From Paraburkholderia sp. ZP32-5 (lineage in GTDB: Bacteria; Pseudomonadota; Gammaproteobacteria; Burkholderiales; Burkholderiaceae): a stretch of 64,000 bases of DNA. Location of the stretch: NCBI RefSeq assembly GCF_021390495.1, contig NZ_JAJEJP010000002.1, forward strand, positions 2,604,001 to 2,668,000. Reading direction: 5' to 3'. A model generated the notes under the pieces. It did no database searches. It was not told the DNA's origin and saw only the letters and a list, made by a program, of their open reading frames with translations. Of the stretch, positions 9,340 to 18,528 are shown piece after piece. The first letter of the stretch is position 1, and the number at the start of each line of letters is the position of its first letter. The position numbers and the translations under genes were made by a program.

Positions 9340-9738
9340 TTAGCAAATGCCGTTTAAGGGGCTTACGAGGGTTCGAGACACGTCGTTATCGAGTTGAACG
9401 GCCAGCATCGGTCCGAATGCGATCGGACTGGGAAGCCCTGGAATATCCATCAAAAATTGGGCGACCTCTGCTTGTCGCTGCACCCGCATCGGATGCAGTT
9501 TTTCGACGTTGCCGATTCCTTCGATCGTCGTAATCTGGTCGCCTTCGTGCGTGCCTGCCAACGATAGGCATGCGTTCACGCGGCGACCGTTCACGTGAAC
9601 GGTGCACGCACCGCACTGGCCGTGATCGCAGCCCTTCTTCGTGCCTGTCAAATGCAGGTGCTCGCGGACAATTTGCCGTGTCCCACTCACGCGCAAACCC
9701 CGTGCCTCACAGAATAACGCTGCAGGCTTATGCGCCAT
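9340..9738 (-). pseudogene. Remnant of a 2Fe-2S subunit of a xanthine dehydrogenase/aldehyde oxidase-type enzyme
   Basis: The middle of the frame reads [20 protein letters not shown], then [19 protein letters not shown] and ITTIEGIG. This is the plant-ferredoxin-like cluster loop (CxxxxCGxC..C) of CoxS/XdhC-type small subunits. The N-terminal strand before it is scrambled. After LHPM the sequence leaves the family, and the second four-Cys helical domain (QCGYCTPG) is absent. Without it electrons could not pass to molybdopterin, so the copy is non-functional. The large subunits are missing. Confidence 0.75.
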
Positions 9739-9770
9739 ATGGTTTTAGTGCGGCCACTGCAAACAAATAC

Positions 9771-10115
9771 GAGGAGGCAATATGGCACGCTCGAAAACCT
9801 GCAAGCAAAGATAGCGGCACTGACAGCACAAGCTGAGGCGATTGTTAAAAGGGACTCGACCGGCGTCATCGCGAAAATTCGAGGCCCGATGGAAAAGCAT
9901 GGACTCACGACCGTCGACATCGACGCTCACATTGGTGGTGCCAAGAAACGTGGTCGCAAGCCGGGTGTTGAAGCTGCCGCTAAGTCGTCTACTTCGGCTG
10001 CGAAGTACCGTGACCCGAAAACTGGTGCCACCTGGACTGGTGAAGGTCGCGCGCCGACTTGGATTGCAACCGCGAACGCGCCGCGTTGGGTATCTCTGCG
10101 TACCGCGGCAATGAT
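9771..10115 (+). pseudogene. H-NS family DNA-binding protein gene broken by two single-base losses
   Basis: After GAGGAGG and an ATG at 9782 the zero frame stops after ten codons. Shifting by one base right after the start gives TLENLQAKIAALTAQAEAI, then MEKHGLTTVDIDAHIGG, KKRGRKPG and KYRDPKTGATWTGEGRAPTW, a complete H-NS-type oligomerisation region, linker and AT-hook-like C-domain. A second one-base shift near 10067 is needed to restore NRER at the usual C-terminus. Both lesions look like loss of one A (GCACG for GCAACG; GCAACC for GCAAACC). The tail runs into unrelated sequence instead of stopping. In life it would silence AT-rich DNA. Confidence 0.75.
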
Positions 10116-10713
10116 ACGTTGCCGCTCGACATGGACGTCCGATTCTGTGGCGACCGAGCTCATGACCTGGCCACCAGCGCAATCGAATTTTACGAAGAAC
10201 TGCGTGACGGTCCGTTTAAAGAAAACAATGAGCGAATCGCGGGTTTGGAAAATACCCAGCGAACGACTGATTGCTCCTTCGGGGCCTGCAGGCTTTCGGG
10301 TGGTAACAAAAATCCATCCGTTTTGGAACATCTACCTTAACGGGTTGGCCATATCACTGGTGGAGGCGCTGGAGCCTTGACGTCATGCGGACGTGTCCAT
10401 CAGCATCCCGGGGTGTTCGTGGAGAGCCGTTCGACCGACAACAAACAGTCCGTTTGAAATCTTTTCTGGCGGAAGACAGCCAACTCACACTACCGTCAGT
10501 AATGCCCCGCCAAGTTTGACTCCCACCGTTACGGATCGCCGCCTACCCATGACCCTACCCATTCTTCGTCGGGCCCCGAAGGTTGGAAGTGGCCGCGCAA
10601 ATTCGGTAAGCCGGATAGGGAAACTGCTGGAGCCTTAGCCAGCGATAACGCCGCGATGGAACCCGCCATGCTCGCGCGATGCACCTCACAGGCTTTTCCG
10701 ACCTCATCGAATG
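10116..10713. other. Intergenic stretch with no supportable gene
   Basis: A rightward frame continues from the H-NS tail to 10340 (EFYEELRDGPFKENNER) and others run to 10638, but none has a start, a ribosome site or recognisable content. The region lies between a pseudogene and the stop of the TauD-like gene and is probably decayed. Confidence 0.4.
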
Positions 10714-11616
10714 TCACGCCAGCACACCCGATGCCGCGGAGTCGGCGTTCAGTATCGTCGTGCGATGCATGCGCCTGCGTTGCTCGGGCGTGAAGTCGCA
10801 GGTAGCAAGATGAATCGACGAGCAGTTGTCCCACAGCAGCAGATCGCCTTCGCACCAGCGATGCCGGTAGACGAATTCAGGCTTCGTCATGTGCTCGAGT
10901 AGCCCGGCCATCAGCGCATCTGAATCGGTCTCGCTCAGTCCCTCGATGCCGGCCGACAGCCCCTCGCTCAGATACAGGCATTTGCGTCCCGTAATTGGAT
11001 GCTCACGCACGAGCGGATGCAGCACGTCGGGAAACTTGTCGCGCGCTTTCTGACGCTCTTCCTGAGAAAACTCACCCACATGATCGCGCTTGAGCCTCTG
11101 CTTGCGCTCGACGCTCGCGGCATAGCTGTTGCGCACCGTCAGACCATCGAGGCGACGCTTCGTGTCCTCGGGCAGCGCGTCGTACGCGCTCTGCGTGCTC
11201 GCGAAACAGGTATCGCCCAGCGGCTCGCCGTGATCGTCGCGCGGCACTTCGAGCGCGTAGAGCAGCGAGCAGCGCGGCGGATTCGGCACATAGCACATGT
11301 CGCTATGCCATGCGCGTCCCGCGTCGGCCATGCCGATCGGCTTGCCGTCTTCGACGATGTTGGAGACCACGAAAATCTCGGGATGTCCGGGCAGCAGATA
11401 TGACGCGATGCCATAACGCTCGGTTGGCCCGAAGCGACGACTAAACGCGATGTGCTGCTCCGGCGTGATCCGCTGGTTGCGCAGCGCGATCACACCGTAG
11501 CGGTTGAACGCGGTTTCGATCGCGGCGAATTGCGGCTCGGACACGCCAGCGGCGATATCGACGCCCATCAGATGATGGCCCAGCGGCGCCGATGCGAACG
11601 CAATGGGTTGATTCAT
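10714..11616 (-). CDS. TauD/TfdA family Fe(II)/2-oxoglutarate dioxygenase
   Basis: Cytoplasmic oxygenase (300 aa) that uses Fe(II), O2 and 2-oxoglutarate to hydroxylate or cleave a small acid. The iron facial triad is visible as WHSD in GRAWHSDMCYVPN and the distal His in NCSSIHLATCDF, followed by the 2-oxoglutarate-binding RRRMHRTT. The ATG at 11616 is chosen over longer frames because AGGAGAGGC lies 6 bases before it and the protein then begins as the family does. It is the last gene of a leftward unit after two Bug/TctC receptors and a LigI-like hydrolase. The substrate may be the compound delivered by these receptors; taurine or 2,4-D activity cannot be assumed. Confidence 0.88.
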   Translation of the reverse strand: MNQPIAFASAPLGHHLMGVDIAAGVSEPQFAAIETAFNRYGVIALRNQRITPEQHIAFSRRFGPTERYGIASYLLPGHPEIFVVSNIVEDGKPIGMADAGRAWHSDMCYVPNPPRCSLLYALEVPRDDHGEPLGDTCFASTQSAYDALPEDTKRRLDGLTVRNSYAASVERKQRLKRDHVGEFSQEERQKARDKFPDVLHPLVREHPITGRKCLYLSEGLSAGIEGLSETDSDALMAGLLEHMTKPEFVYRHRWCEGDLLLWDNCSSIHLATCDFTPEQRRRMHRTTILNADSAASGVLA

Positions 11617-11666
11617 GTTCTGCCTCTCCTGAATGACATCCGATGCGGCGGGCCCGTGCGTTCGGC

Positions 11667-12677
11667 TCAATCGATCTTCGCCCCCGAAATCTGGATCACG
11701 CGTGCATAGCGTGCCGTTTCGGACTGGATGTACTGCGTGAATTCGGCGGGCGTGTCGCTGTCGGGTTCGACGCCGAGCTTCTTGAGCTTCTCGATCAGAT
11801 CCGGCATCTTCATCACGTCCTGCAACGCGTCGTGGGTCCTGTCGATGGCGATCCGCGGCGTTTGCGCCGGATACAGGAATCCCAGCCACGAACTCGCGAC
11901 GACGCCGGGATAGCCAAGTTCGGTCGTCGAAGGCAACGCAGGCAGCAGCGTCGAGCGACTCCTGCTCGCCACGCACAATGCCTTCAGTTGGCCCGATTTG
12001 ACGTAAGGCAGCGCGGGCGGAATCGTCGTGAACATAAACTGCACGCGTCCGCCGAGCAGATCGACCAGCGCGGGCGATGCGCCCTGGTAAGGAACGTGCG
12101 TCATGTCGAGTTTGGCCTCGATCTTGAGCATCTCGCCAGCGAGCTGGATCGAACTGCCATTGCCGGTCGACGCGAAATTCACCTTGCCGGGATGCGCCTT
12201 CACGTACGCGACCAGTTCCGGCAGCGTATTGGCGGGCACCGAGGGATTGAGCACCAGCATCAGCGGCAGATTGGCCGCGAGGCCGACCGGCTCGAAATCC
12301 TTGATCGGATCGTAAGGGAGGTGCTTGACCAGCGACTCATTGATCGCGTGCGTCGTCGCGGTGCCGAGCAGCAGCGTATAGCCGTCCGGCTTCGCGTGCG
12401 CGACGAATTGCGCGCCGATCACGGTGCCGCCGCCCGGCTTGTTTTCCACCACAACCCGTTGCTTCAGACGTAGCGAGAGTTGCGCGCCGATCAGGCGCGC
12501 GACGATGTCGGCACCACCGCCGGCCGGAAGCGGCACGATCAGCCGGATCGGACGATCGGGCCACGATGTGTCGCCGGCATCGCCGGCGGCGAGTGCCCTC
12601 GCCGGCGCGACAGCAAGGTTGCTGGCCAGCAGCGCCGCCGCGGCGATCAAACGGCGCCGCGCATGATCGACAGACAT
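11667..12677 (-). CDS. Bug/TctC-type periplasmic receptor (copy 1)
   Basis: Periplasmic solute-binding protein of the tripartite tricarboxylate transporter family (336 aa). It has an N-terminal signal with RRRLIAAAALLASNLAVAPA, then WPDRPIRLIVPLPAGGGADI, the ligand loop found in all Bug proteins. DPIKDFEPV and the second-lobe LPSTTELGYPGVVASSWLG complete the signature. A strong GGAG precedes the ATG. It lies between a LigI-like hydrolase and the TauD-like gene in the same orientation. Bug ligands include carboxylates, aromatic acids and amides, so the ligand is open. Confidence 0.9.
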   Translation of the reverse strand: MSVDHARRRLIAAAALLASNLAVAPARALAAGDAGDTSWPDRPIRLIVPLPAGGGADIVARLIGAQLSLRLKQRVVVENKPGGGTVIGAQFVAHAKPDGYTLLLGTATTHAINESLVKHLPYDPIKDFEPVGLAANLPLMLVLNPSVPANTLPELVAYVKAHPGKVNFASTGNGSSIQLAGEMLKIEAKLDMTHVPYQGASPALVDLLGGRVQFMFTTIPPALPYVKSGQLKALCVASRSRSTLLPALPSTTELGYPGVVASSWLGFLYPAQTPRIAIDRTHDALQDVMKMPDLIEKLKKLGVEPDSDTPAEFTQYIQSETARYARVIQISGAKID

Positions 12678-12735
12678 CTGCGTCTCCTTGTCTGCTTCTG
12701 GCCCGCTCTTGTGGCTGGCCTCGGTGTGACGGTGT

Positions 12736-13608
12736 TCAGAAACCGTATAGCCGCGCCGGATTGTCGACCATCACCGTGCGCATCAGCGCGGCATCCGGCA
12801 GCCAGCGCGCGAGCAGATCGCACAGATCGCCGTCGTTCGGCATCGCGCCTTTCAGTGTCGTGTGCGGCCAGTCCGTGCCCCACACGAGACGCTCGGGCGC
12901 GACATCCACCAGCGCGTCGACGAACGGCAGCACATCGTCGTACGGATGCGCGAGATTCGACATGCGCATCGGCGCCGACAGCTTGACCCAGCATCGGCCC
13001 GTTGTCAGCAGATCGAGGATCGCGCGAAAGCTCGGCCCGCCCACGCCCTCCTGCACCGGCACCGCGCCGAAATGGTCGATCACCACATCGACGGGTAGCG
13101 CCTCGATCATCGGGCGCGCGGCGGTAAAGTCGTCCGGACGGATGCGGAACTGCAGGTGCCAGCCGAACGGCGCGACCCGCGCGGCGAAACGCGGCGCGAT
13201 CTCGGCAGGTGAACTCGATCCCTTGCGCAGATTCAGACGCACGCCGCGCACGCCGGCCGCGTTCAGCTTTTCGAGTTCGGCATCGCTGATATCGTCATCG
13301 ACGACCGCGATGCCTCGCAACGGGAATGTCTTGCTCGCGAGCGTATCGACCAGCAGCGAATTGTCCGTCCCATACACGCTCGGCTGAACCAGCACCGCGC
13401 GTTCGACACCGATCGTCCGCAACATCTCGAGATACGACGGCAACGGGCAATCAGGCGGCGTATAAGAGCGCGCGGCGGCGAGCGGATAGCGCGACTGCGG
13501 CCCGAAGATATGCGCGTGGCAATCGCAGCAGCCCGGCGGCAACGCGAGCTTCGGGCGACGGGGCGACGGGTCGGGCCCGGGAATTGTCGGGGTGGCGAAT
13601 GGGGTCAT
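12736..13608 (-). CDS. LigI-like amidohydrolase (2-pyrone-4,6-dicarboxylate lactonase family), copy 1
   Basis: Cytoplasmic TIM-barrel hydrolase (290 aa) of the COG3618/LigI group, which opens lactones of polycarboxylates. Metal-site motifs are visible: DCHAHIFGP at the first strand, the VVIDHFGAVP strand with a conserved His, and LVWGTDWPHTTL carrying the catalytic Asp near the C-terminus. The N-terminal TIPGPDPSPRRP is shared almost exactly with the second copy at 25132-26013. GGAG sits 8 bases before the start. Its neighbours are Bug receptors, so it likely acts on an imported or downstream lactone. Confidence 0.88.
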   Translation of the reverse strand: MTPFATPTIPGPDPSPRRPKLALPPGCCDCHAHIFGPQSRYPLAAARSYTPPDCPLPSYLEMLRTIGVERAVLVQPSVYGTDNSLLVDTLASKTFPLRGIAVVDDDISDAELEKLNAAGVRGVRLNLRKGSSSPAEIAPRFAARVAPFGWHLQFRIRPDDFTAARPMIEALPVDVVIDHFGAVPVQEGVGGPSFRAILDLLTTGRCWVKLSAPMRMSNLAHPYDDVLPFVDALVDVAPERLVWGTDWPHTTLKGAMPNDGDLCDLLARWLPDAALMRTVMVDNPARLYGF

Positions 13609-13682
13609 CGTCGAGTCTCCAGGGTCCGCTTACACGCGCGCTTCGATCGGCATGCACGCGCGTCGCGTGTACGTATCAAGCG

Positions 13683-14663
13683 TCATTGACCACCCGCCAG
13701 CGCGATGTGATTCTGTTTGATCAACGTCGCCCATTTCGCCATGTCGGTATTGATGCGCGCCGTGAACTCGGACGGTGTGCTGCCGACCGAATCGAGCCCG
13801 AGGTTCGCCAGCACTTTCTTCACGCTGGGGTCTTGCAGCGCGCGCACGAACGCATCGTTGATCTTCGCGACGATCGCCGGGGGCGTCTTCGCGGGCGCGA
13901 CGACGCCGTACCATGAGGTCGCCTCGTAGCCGGGCAAGCCCGCTTCGGCGATCGTCGGAATATCGGGTGCGGAGGGTGAGCGTTTCGCGCTCGTCACGCC
14001 GAGCGCGCGCAGCGTACCGTTTCTTACGTAGGGCATCGCGGAAGGCAAGGTCGGAAACGAGAACGCCACGCGTCCGCTGATCAGATCCGTGAGCACCGGT
14101 GCGTTGCCCTTGTAGGGCACATGACCGACGTCGATGCCCGCCATGTTCTTGAACAGTTCGCCCGCCAGATGCGGCGGTGTACCGATGCCCGCCGACGCAA
14201 AGAACAACTTGCCCGGCTCGGACTTCGCAAGTTTGATGAGCTCGCCCACGTTCTGCACCGGCAACGACTTCGTCGTCACGAGAATGCCGGGTGCCGCGAC
14301 GAGTTGCGTGACGGGCGCGAAGTCGCGCACGGTGTCGTAGGGAAGATGCGGATAGATGCTCGGGTTGATCGCATGGCTGCCGCTCACGAGACCCAGCGTG
14401 TAGCCGTCGGGATCGGCGCGCGCAACGAACTCGGTGCCGATGGTGCCGCCCGCCCCCGCGCGATTGTCGACGATGATCGAACCGCCTAATAGCTGACCGG
14501 CCTTCGCCGCCACGGCGCGCGCGACGAGGTCGGTGCCGCCGCCCGGCGTGAACGGCACGATCAGATGGATCGGGCGCGCCGGATAGTCCTGCGCCTGAGC
14601 CGGCGCCACGACACAGGCGATGCCCGCCGCAAGGCAGGCGAAAGCCAGCCATTTCCTCAGCAT
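13683..14663 (-). CDS. Bug/TctC-type periplasmic receptor (copy 2)
   Basis: Secreted binding protein (326 aa) with a clean signal peptide ending APAQAQ, then YPARPIHLIVPFTPGGGTDL, and the Bug motifs DTVRDFAPVTQL and IPTIAEAGLPGYEATSWYG. AGGAGA precedes the ATG. It is the first gene of the leftward unit Bug-hydrolase-Bug-TauD and is divergent from the LysR-type gene, from which 133 bp separate it; this is the usual arrangement for LysR control. Confidence 0.92.
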   Translation of the reverse strand: MLRKWLAFACLAAGIACVVAPAQAQDYPARPIHLIVPFTPGGGTDLVARAVAAKAGQLLGGSIIVDNRAGAGGTIGTEFVARADPDGYTLGLVSGSHAINPSIYPHLPYDTVRDFAPVTQLVAAPGILVTTKSLPVQNVGELIKLAKSEPGKLFFASAGIGTPPHLAGELFKNMAGIDVGHVPYKGNAPVLTDLISGRVAFSFPTLPSAMPYVRNGTLRALGVTSAKRSPSAPDIPTIAEAGLPGYEATSWYGVVAPAKTPPAIVAKINDAFVRALQDPSVKKVLANLGLDSVGSTPSEFTARINTDMAKWATLIKQNHIALAGGQ

Positions 14664-14771
14664 ATCGTCTCCTGAGTGTAGTTATCGTGCGCGAGGCGTG
14701 GCCTTCGAACGCTATGCGACAATCATAAGAGAATGAAGGTAATGCAGCGAGCGAGAAATACTCACTTCCCT

Positions 14772-14787
14772 ATTACTTAATCTAAAT
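14772..14787. promoter_or_regulatory. Candidate LysR-type operator in the divergent promoter region
   Basis: The 133 bp between the Bug receptor and the LysR-type gene contain an AT-rich imperfect dyad ATTACTTAATCTAAAT just upstream of the LysR start. It includes a TTAG..GTAA-like core (T-N11-A spacing on the other strand) in otherwise GC-rich DNA. Position and composition suit autoregulation together with control of the divergent operon. Confidence 0.35.
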
Positions 14788-14796
14788 GCGCGGCCT

Positions 14797-15690
14797 ATGA
14801 ATCCCGAGTTCCCGCCCCTCAATCCGCTACGTGTATTCGAAAGCGTCGCGCGCCATCTGAGCTTCACGGGCGCGGCCGAGGAACTGCACATCACACAAGG
14901 CGCGGTCAGTCATCAGATCAAGGCGCTGGAGACATGGCTCGGCTTCGAGCTGTTCGATCGCACGAGCCGCCGGCTGACGCTGACGCGTACCGGCGAAATC
15001 TACGCCACGCAATTGGGCCTGGCGTTCGCGCGCATCGTGCAAGCCACGCACGAACTGCTCGCGTCGAGCTCGCATCAGATCCTGACGATTCGCGGCCACA
15101 CCGCGCTCTTCGTGCGCTGGCTGATCCCGCTGCTGCCGCACTTCCAGTCGGCGCATCCAGACATTCGCGTGCGGCTCGTGTCGAGCGTCGAGGGCGTCGA
15201 TTTTCGCCGCGAGCAGGTCGATTTGGGCATCGTCTATGGCGATGGACCCTGGAACGGCCTGCGCAGCGATCTGCTGTTCTCCGACGCGCTGACGCCCGTG
15301 ATGGCGCCAGGACTCGCGCGCGAACTGCCTGATCCGTGTACGTCGGAAGCGCTGCTCGCGCTGCCGCTGCTGCACTCGAACCGTCGCCCGCAACACTGGG
15401 CGGAATGGATGGCGGCGGCGGGCGCGAGCCGCGAGAAGTCCGCGAAGGACACCTACTGCGAGGACCTGAGCATCGTGTATCAGTGCGCGATCGAAGGGCT
15501 CGGCGTCGCGCTCGGCCAGCTCGTCTATGTCGAGCGCGACATCGCACAAGGCAGGCTCATCGCACCGCATCCGTTCGTGCTCAGGCGCACGCGCGGCTAT
15601 CACCTCGTCTGCCCGCTGGAACACGCGGAAGAAAACAAGATCACGCGCTTCCGGCAATGGCTCCTCGCCGCTATCGGGACCACCCGCTGA
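14797..15690 (+). CDS. LysR-type transcriptional regulator, GcvA-like
   Basis: DNA-binding regulator (297 aa). The winged helix-turn-helix covers about residues 8-66, with FESVARHLSFTGAAEELHIT and AVSHQIKALETWLGFELFDR, the GcvA-subgroup form. The periplasmic-binding-like effector domain follows (about 95-290), with VDFRREQVDLGIVYGDGPW. It lies between two leftward units (Bug-hydrolase-Bug-TauD and tctBA-icd) and ends 21 bp from the convergent icd gene. It is the only regulator in the carboxylate region, so it is the best candidate controller of all its operons. Confidence 0.92.
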   Translation: MNPEFPPLNPLRVFESVARHLSFTGAAEELHITQGAVSHQIKALETWLGFELFDRTSRRLTLTRTGEIYATQLGLAFARIVQATHELLASSSHQILTIRGHTALFVRWLIPLLPHFQSAHPDIRVRLVSSVEGVDFRREQVDLGIVYGDGPWNGLRSDLLFSDALTPVMAPGLARELPDPCTSEALLALPLLHSNRRPQHWAEWMAAAGASREKSAKDTYCEDLSIVYQCAIEGLGVALGQLVYVERDIAQGRLIAPHPFVLRRTRGYHLVCPLEHAEENKITRFRQWLLAAIGTTR

Positions 15691-15711
15691 CTCATCCGCC
15701 CGTTGAGCCCG

Positions 15712-16926
15712 TCAGGCCAGCGCGCTCCTGAGCGCTCGGTCCACTGCATCGAGGAAGTGCCGTGTACTCGCCGCGGGCTGGCTCGCGCCGACGAGACTCG
15801 CGAGATCACGCGTCATCACGCCGCGCTCTACCGTAGCAATGCAAGCGGCTTCCAGATGTTTCGCGAACGCGACGACATCGGCCGTGCGATCGAGCTCGCC
15901 GCGCCGGATCAAGCCGCGCGTCCACGCGAAGATCGATGCGATCGGATTGGTCGACGTGTCGCGGCCGGCCTGATGCGCCCGATAGTGACGCGTGACCGTG
16001 CCGTGTGCGGCTTCCGCCTCGAACGGTACGCCCCGCGGCGACATCAATGCGGACGTCATCGCACCAAGCGAGCCATAGCCTTGCGCGAGTGCGTCCGACT
16101 GCACGTCGCCATCGTAGTTCTTGCATGCCCACAGATAGCCGCCGGTCCACTTCAGATTCGACGCGACCATGTCGTCGATCAGCCGATGCTCGTAGGTCAG
16201 CCCAGCCGCCGCGTAGGCGTCGGCGAATTCCGTTTCGAATACGTGCTGGAACAGATCCTTGAAGCGCCCGTCGTAGACCTTGATGATGGTGTTTTTGGTC
16301 GACAGGTAGACCGGATAGCGGCGCAGTAGTCCGTAATTGAAGCAGGCGCGCGCGAAGCCGATGATCGAAGCATCGGTGTTGTACATCGCGAGGCCGATGC
16401 CGTCTTCGCCGCCCGAATAGACCTCGCGTTCGATCGGCTCGCCGCCGTCGTCGGGCACGAACCTGAAACTCAGGCGACCCTTGCCCCTGAAAGTGAAATC
16501 GGCGGCGCCGTGCTGGTCGCCGAACGCGTGACGACCGATCACGACCGGCTTGTCCCAGTGCGGCACGAGGCGTGGAACGTTGCGGAACAGGATCGGCTCG
16601 CGAAACAACGTGCCGTCGAGGATCTGACGGATCGTACCGTTCGGGCTCTTCAGCATCCTCGGCGAACCGTACTCGAGCATGCGCTCGCGATCGTGCGTTA
16701 CCGTTGCGCATTTCACCGCCACGCCGTGTTTCAGCGTGGCATGCGCGGCTTCGATGGTGGCCCCGTCGGCGGTGCGGTCGCGCGCTTCGATGCTGAGATC
16801 GTGGTAGTCGAGGTCCACGTCGAGATACGGCAGGATCAGCTGCTGCCGTATCCATTGCCACATCACCCGGGTCATCTCGTCACCGTCGATTTCGACGATG
16901 GGATGTAGAACTTTGATCCTGGACAT
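15712..16926 (-). CDS. icd: NADP-dependent isocitrate dehydrogenase, homodimeric eukaryote-like type
   Basis: Oxidative decarboxylation of isocitrate to 2-oxoglutarate (404 aa, the family length from ATG 16926). Motifs: IVEIDGDEMTRVMWQWIR at the N-terminus, substrate loop SPNGTIRQILDGTLFREPI, GRHAFGDQ, LIDDMVASNLKWTGGYLWAC and the metal/NADP loop NYDGDVQSDALAQGYGSLG. EAAHGTVTRHYRAHQ gives the nucleotide site. It is 16 bp after tctA and clearly in the tctB-tctA-icd unit. That makes it a pathway-specific copy rather than a stand-alone TCA-cycle gene. It suggests the imported acid is, or becomes, isocitrate or a close analogue. Confidence 0.93.
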   Translation of the reverse strand: MSRIKVLHPIVEIDGDEMTRVMWQWIRQQLILPYLDVDLDYHDLSIEARDRTADGATIEAAHATLKHGVAVKCATVTHDRERMLEYGSPRMLKSPNGTIRQILDGTLFREPILFRNVPRLVPHWDKPVVIGRHAFGDQHGAADFTFRGKGRLSFRFVPDDGGEPIEREVYSGGEDGIGLAMYNTDASIIGFARACFNYGLLRRYPVYLSTKNTIIKVYDGRFKDLFQHVFETEFADAYAAAGLTYEHRLIDDMVASNLKWTGGYLWACKNYDGDVQSDALAQGYGSLGAMTSALMSPRGVPFEAEAAHGTVTRHYRAHQAGRDTSTNPIASIFAWTRGLIRRGELDRTADVVAFAKHLEAACIATVERGVMTRDLASLVGASQPAASTRHFLDAVDRALRSALA

Positions 16927-16942
16927 AGCTTGCACGTCCCCG

Positions 16943-18526
16943 CTATTTCGACATCGATGGACGATGCGCGTCGCGCTGGCTGCTGTCCGCGCGCGGCGCT
17001 TCGGACTGCGCGCCCCGCGCAACGTCTTTGCGTCTGCGCGCCGCGGCGCGCATCGCAAAGTACGCCTGCAGCAGGATCAGAAGCGCGCTCGCGGCGACGA
17101 AACAGGCGCTGATCGGCTGTGTAACGAACACGGTCAGATCGCCATGCGAGAGCAACAGCGCGCGGCGGAAATTCTCCTCCACCATCGGTCCAAGCACGTA
17201 GCCGAGCAGAATCGGGGCAACCGGGAAGTCGAACGCGACGAACAGCGCGCCCACGAGCCCGAACACCAGCACTTCGGCCACTTCAAAAAGGCTGTTGTTG
17301 GTGCTGTAGACGCCCACCGAGATGAAAAACAGCGCCGCCGGAAACAGGAAACGGTACGGCACCTGCAGCACCTTCACCCAGATCTGGATCAGCGGTACGT
17401 TGAGCAGCACCAGCAATACATTGCCGATCCAGAAGCTCGCAATCAGCCCCCAGAAAATATCCGCGTGTTCGCTGATCAGTTGCGGGCCCGGCTGGATGCC
17501 CTGAATCAGCAGCGCGCCGAGCAGCAGCGCCATCACCGGATCGCCGGGAATGCCGAGGCTCATCGTCGGGATGAAGTCCACCTGGGTTTTCGAATGAGAC
17601 GAAGCCTCGGGCGCGGCAACGCCTTCGAGCGCGCCCGAACCGAAACGCTCAGGTGTGCGCGAGATCTTCTTTTCGAGCGCGTAGGCGATGAACGTCGTGA
17701 TGGTCGGCCCCGTGCCCGGCATCGCGCCGAATAGCGTGCCGACAGACGTGCCGCGCAGGATCGGCAGGAACGCCTGCTTCAACTCCTTTACGCTCGGCCG
17801 CATGTCGCGCAAGCGCACCTTGACGCCGCTGCCCACCGCGTGCAGGCGATTCACGTTGCGCAGAAACTCCGTCACGCCGAACAGCCCCAGCGCGAGCGCG
17901 ACGAGCTGGATTCCATCGGAGAGTTCGACAAAGCCGAACGTGAAGCGCATCGTGCCGGTGTTCACGTCGGTACCGACCACGCCGACGAGCAAGCCGATCA
18001 CCGTCATGGAGACGCCTTTGAGCGGCGAGCCGCTCGACATCGTGCCGCCCGCGACCAGCCCGAGCAGCATGATCGAGAACAGCTCGCTCGGCCCGAACTT
18101 GAACGCGATCGATACCAGCAGCGGCGATGCGAAGATCATCACGATGATGCCCACCGACGCCGCGAAGAACGACGCGATCATCGTGATGCCGAGCGCGGTG
18201 CCACCCTTGCCGGCGCGCGTCATCGGATAGCCGTCCAGGCACGTGACCGCATGCGGCGGATGGCATGGCAGGTTCAGCAGGATCGCGCCGATCGCGCCGC
18301 CATACTGCGAACCGTAGAAGATGCCCGCGAGCATCAGGATGGCCGGCACCGGATGCATCGTATAGGTCAACGGCAGGAGGATCGAGATCGCCGACAGCGG
18401 CCCCATGCCGGGCAGCACACCGATCAGATTGCCGACCAGCACGCCGAAGAACGACCACATCAGGTTGTGCCATTCCAGCGCGACGGCGAAGCCCTGCCAC
18501 AGATCAGCGAGTGAGTGTCCGATCAT
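16943..18526 (-). CDS. tctA: Tripartite tricarboxylate transporter, large permease TctA
   Basis: Integral membrane permease (527 aa) with about 12 hydrophobic segments. The TctA signature appears in both halves: NLIGVLPGMGPLSAISILLP near residue 35 and TLFGAMPGTGPTITTFIAYA near 270. GIFYGSQYGGAIGAILLNLP and FIPTMSLGIPGDPVMALLLG are also conserved. It starts 2 bp after the tctB stop. The hydrophilic tail of about 40 residues is ordinary. With TctB it uses a periplasmic Bug receptor and the ion gradient; four receptors in this window could feed this single permease. Confidence 0.95.
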   Translation of the reverse strand: MIGHSLADLWQGFAVALEWHNLMWSFFGVLVGNLIGVLPGMGPLSAISILLPLTYTMHPVPAILMLAGIFYGSQYGGAIGAILLNLPCHPPHAVTCLDGYPMTRAGKGGTALGITMIASFFAASVGIIVMIFASPLLVSIAFKFGPSELFSIMLLGLVAGGTMSSGSPLKGVSMTVIGLLVGVVGTDVNTGTMRFTFGFVELSDGIQLVALALGLFGVTEFLRNVNRLHAVGSGVKVRLRDMRPSVKELKQAFLPILRGTSVGTLFGAMPGTGPTITTFIAYALEKKISRTPERFGSGALEGVAAPEASSHSKTQVDFIPTMSLGIPGDPVMALLLGALLIQGIQPGPQLISEHADIFWGLIASFWIGNVLLVLLNVPLIQIWVKVLQVPYRFLFPAALFFISVGVYSTNNSLFEVAEVLVFGLVGALFVAFDFPVAPILLGYVLGPMVEENFRRALLLSHGDLTVFVTQPISACFVAASALLILLQAYFAMRAAARRRKDVARGAQSEAPRADSSQRDAHRPSMSK

Positions 18527-18528
18527 GG

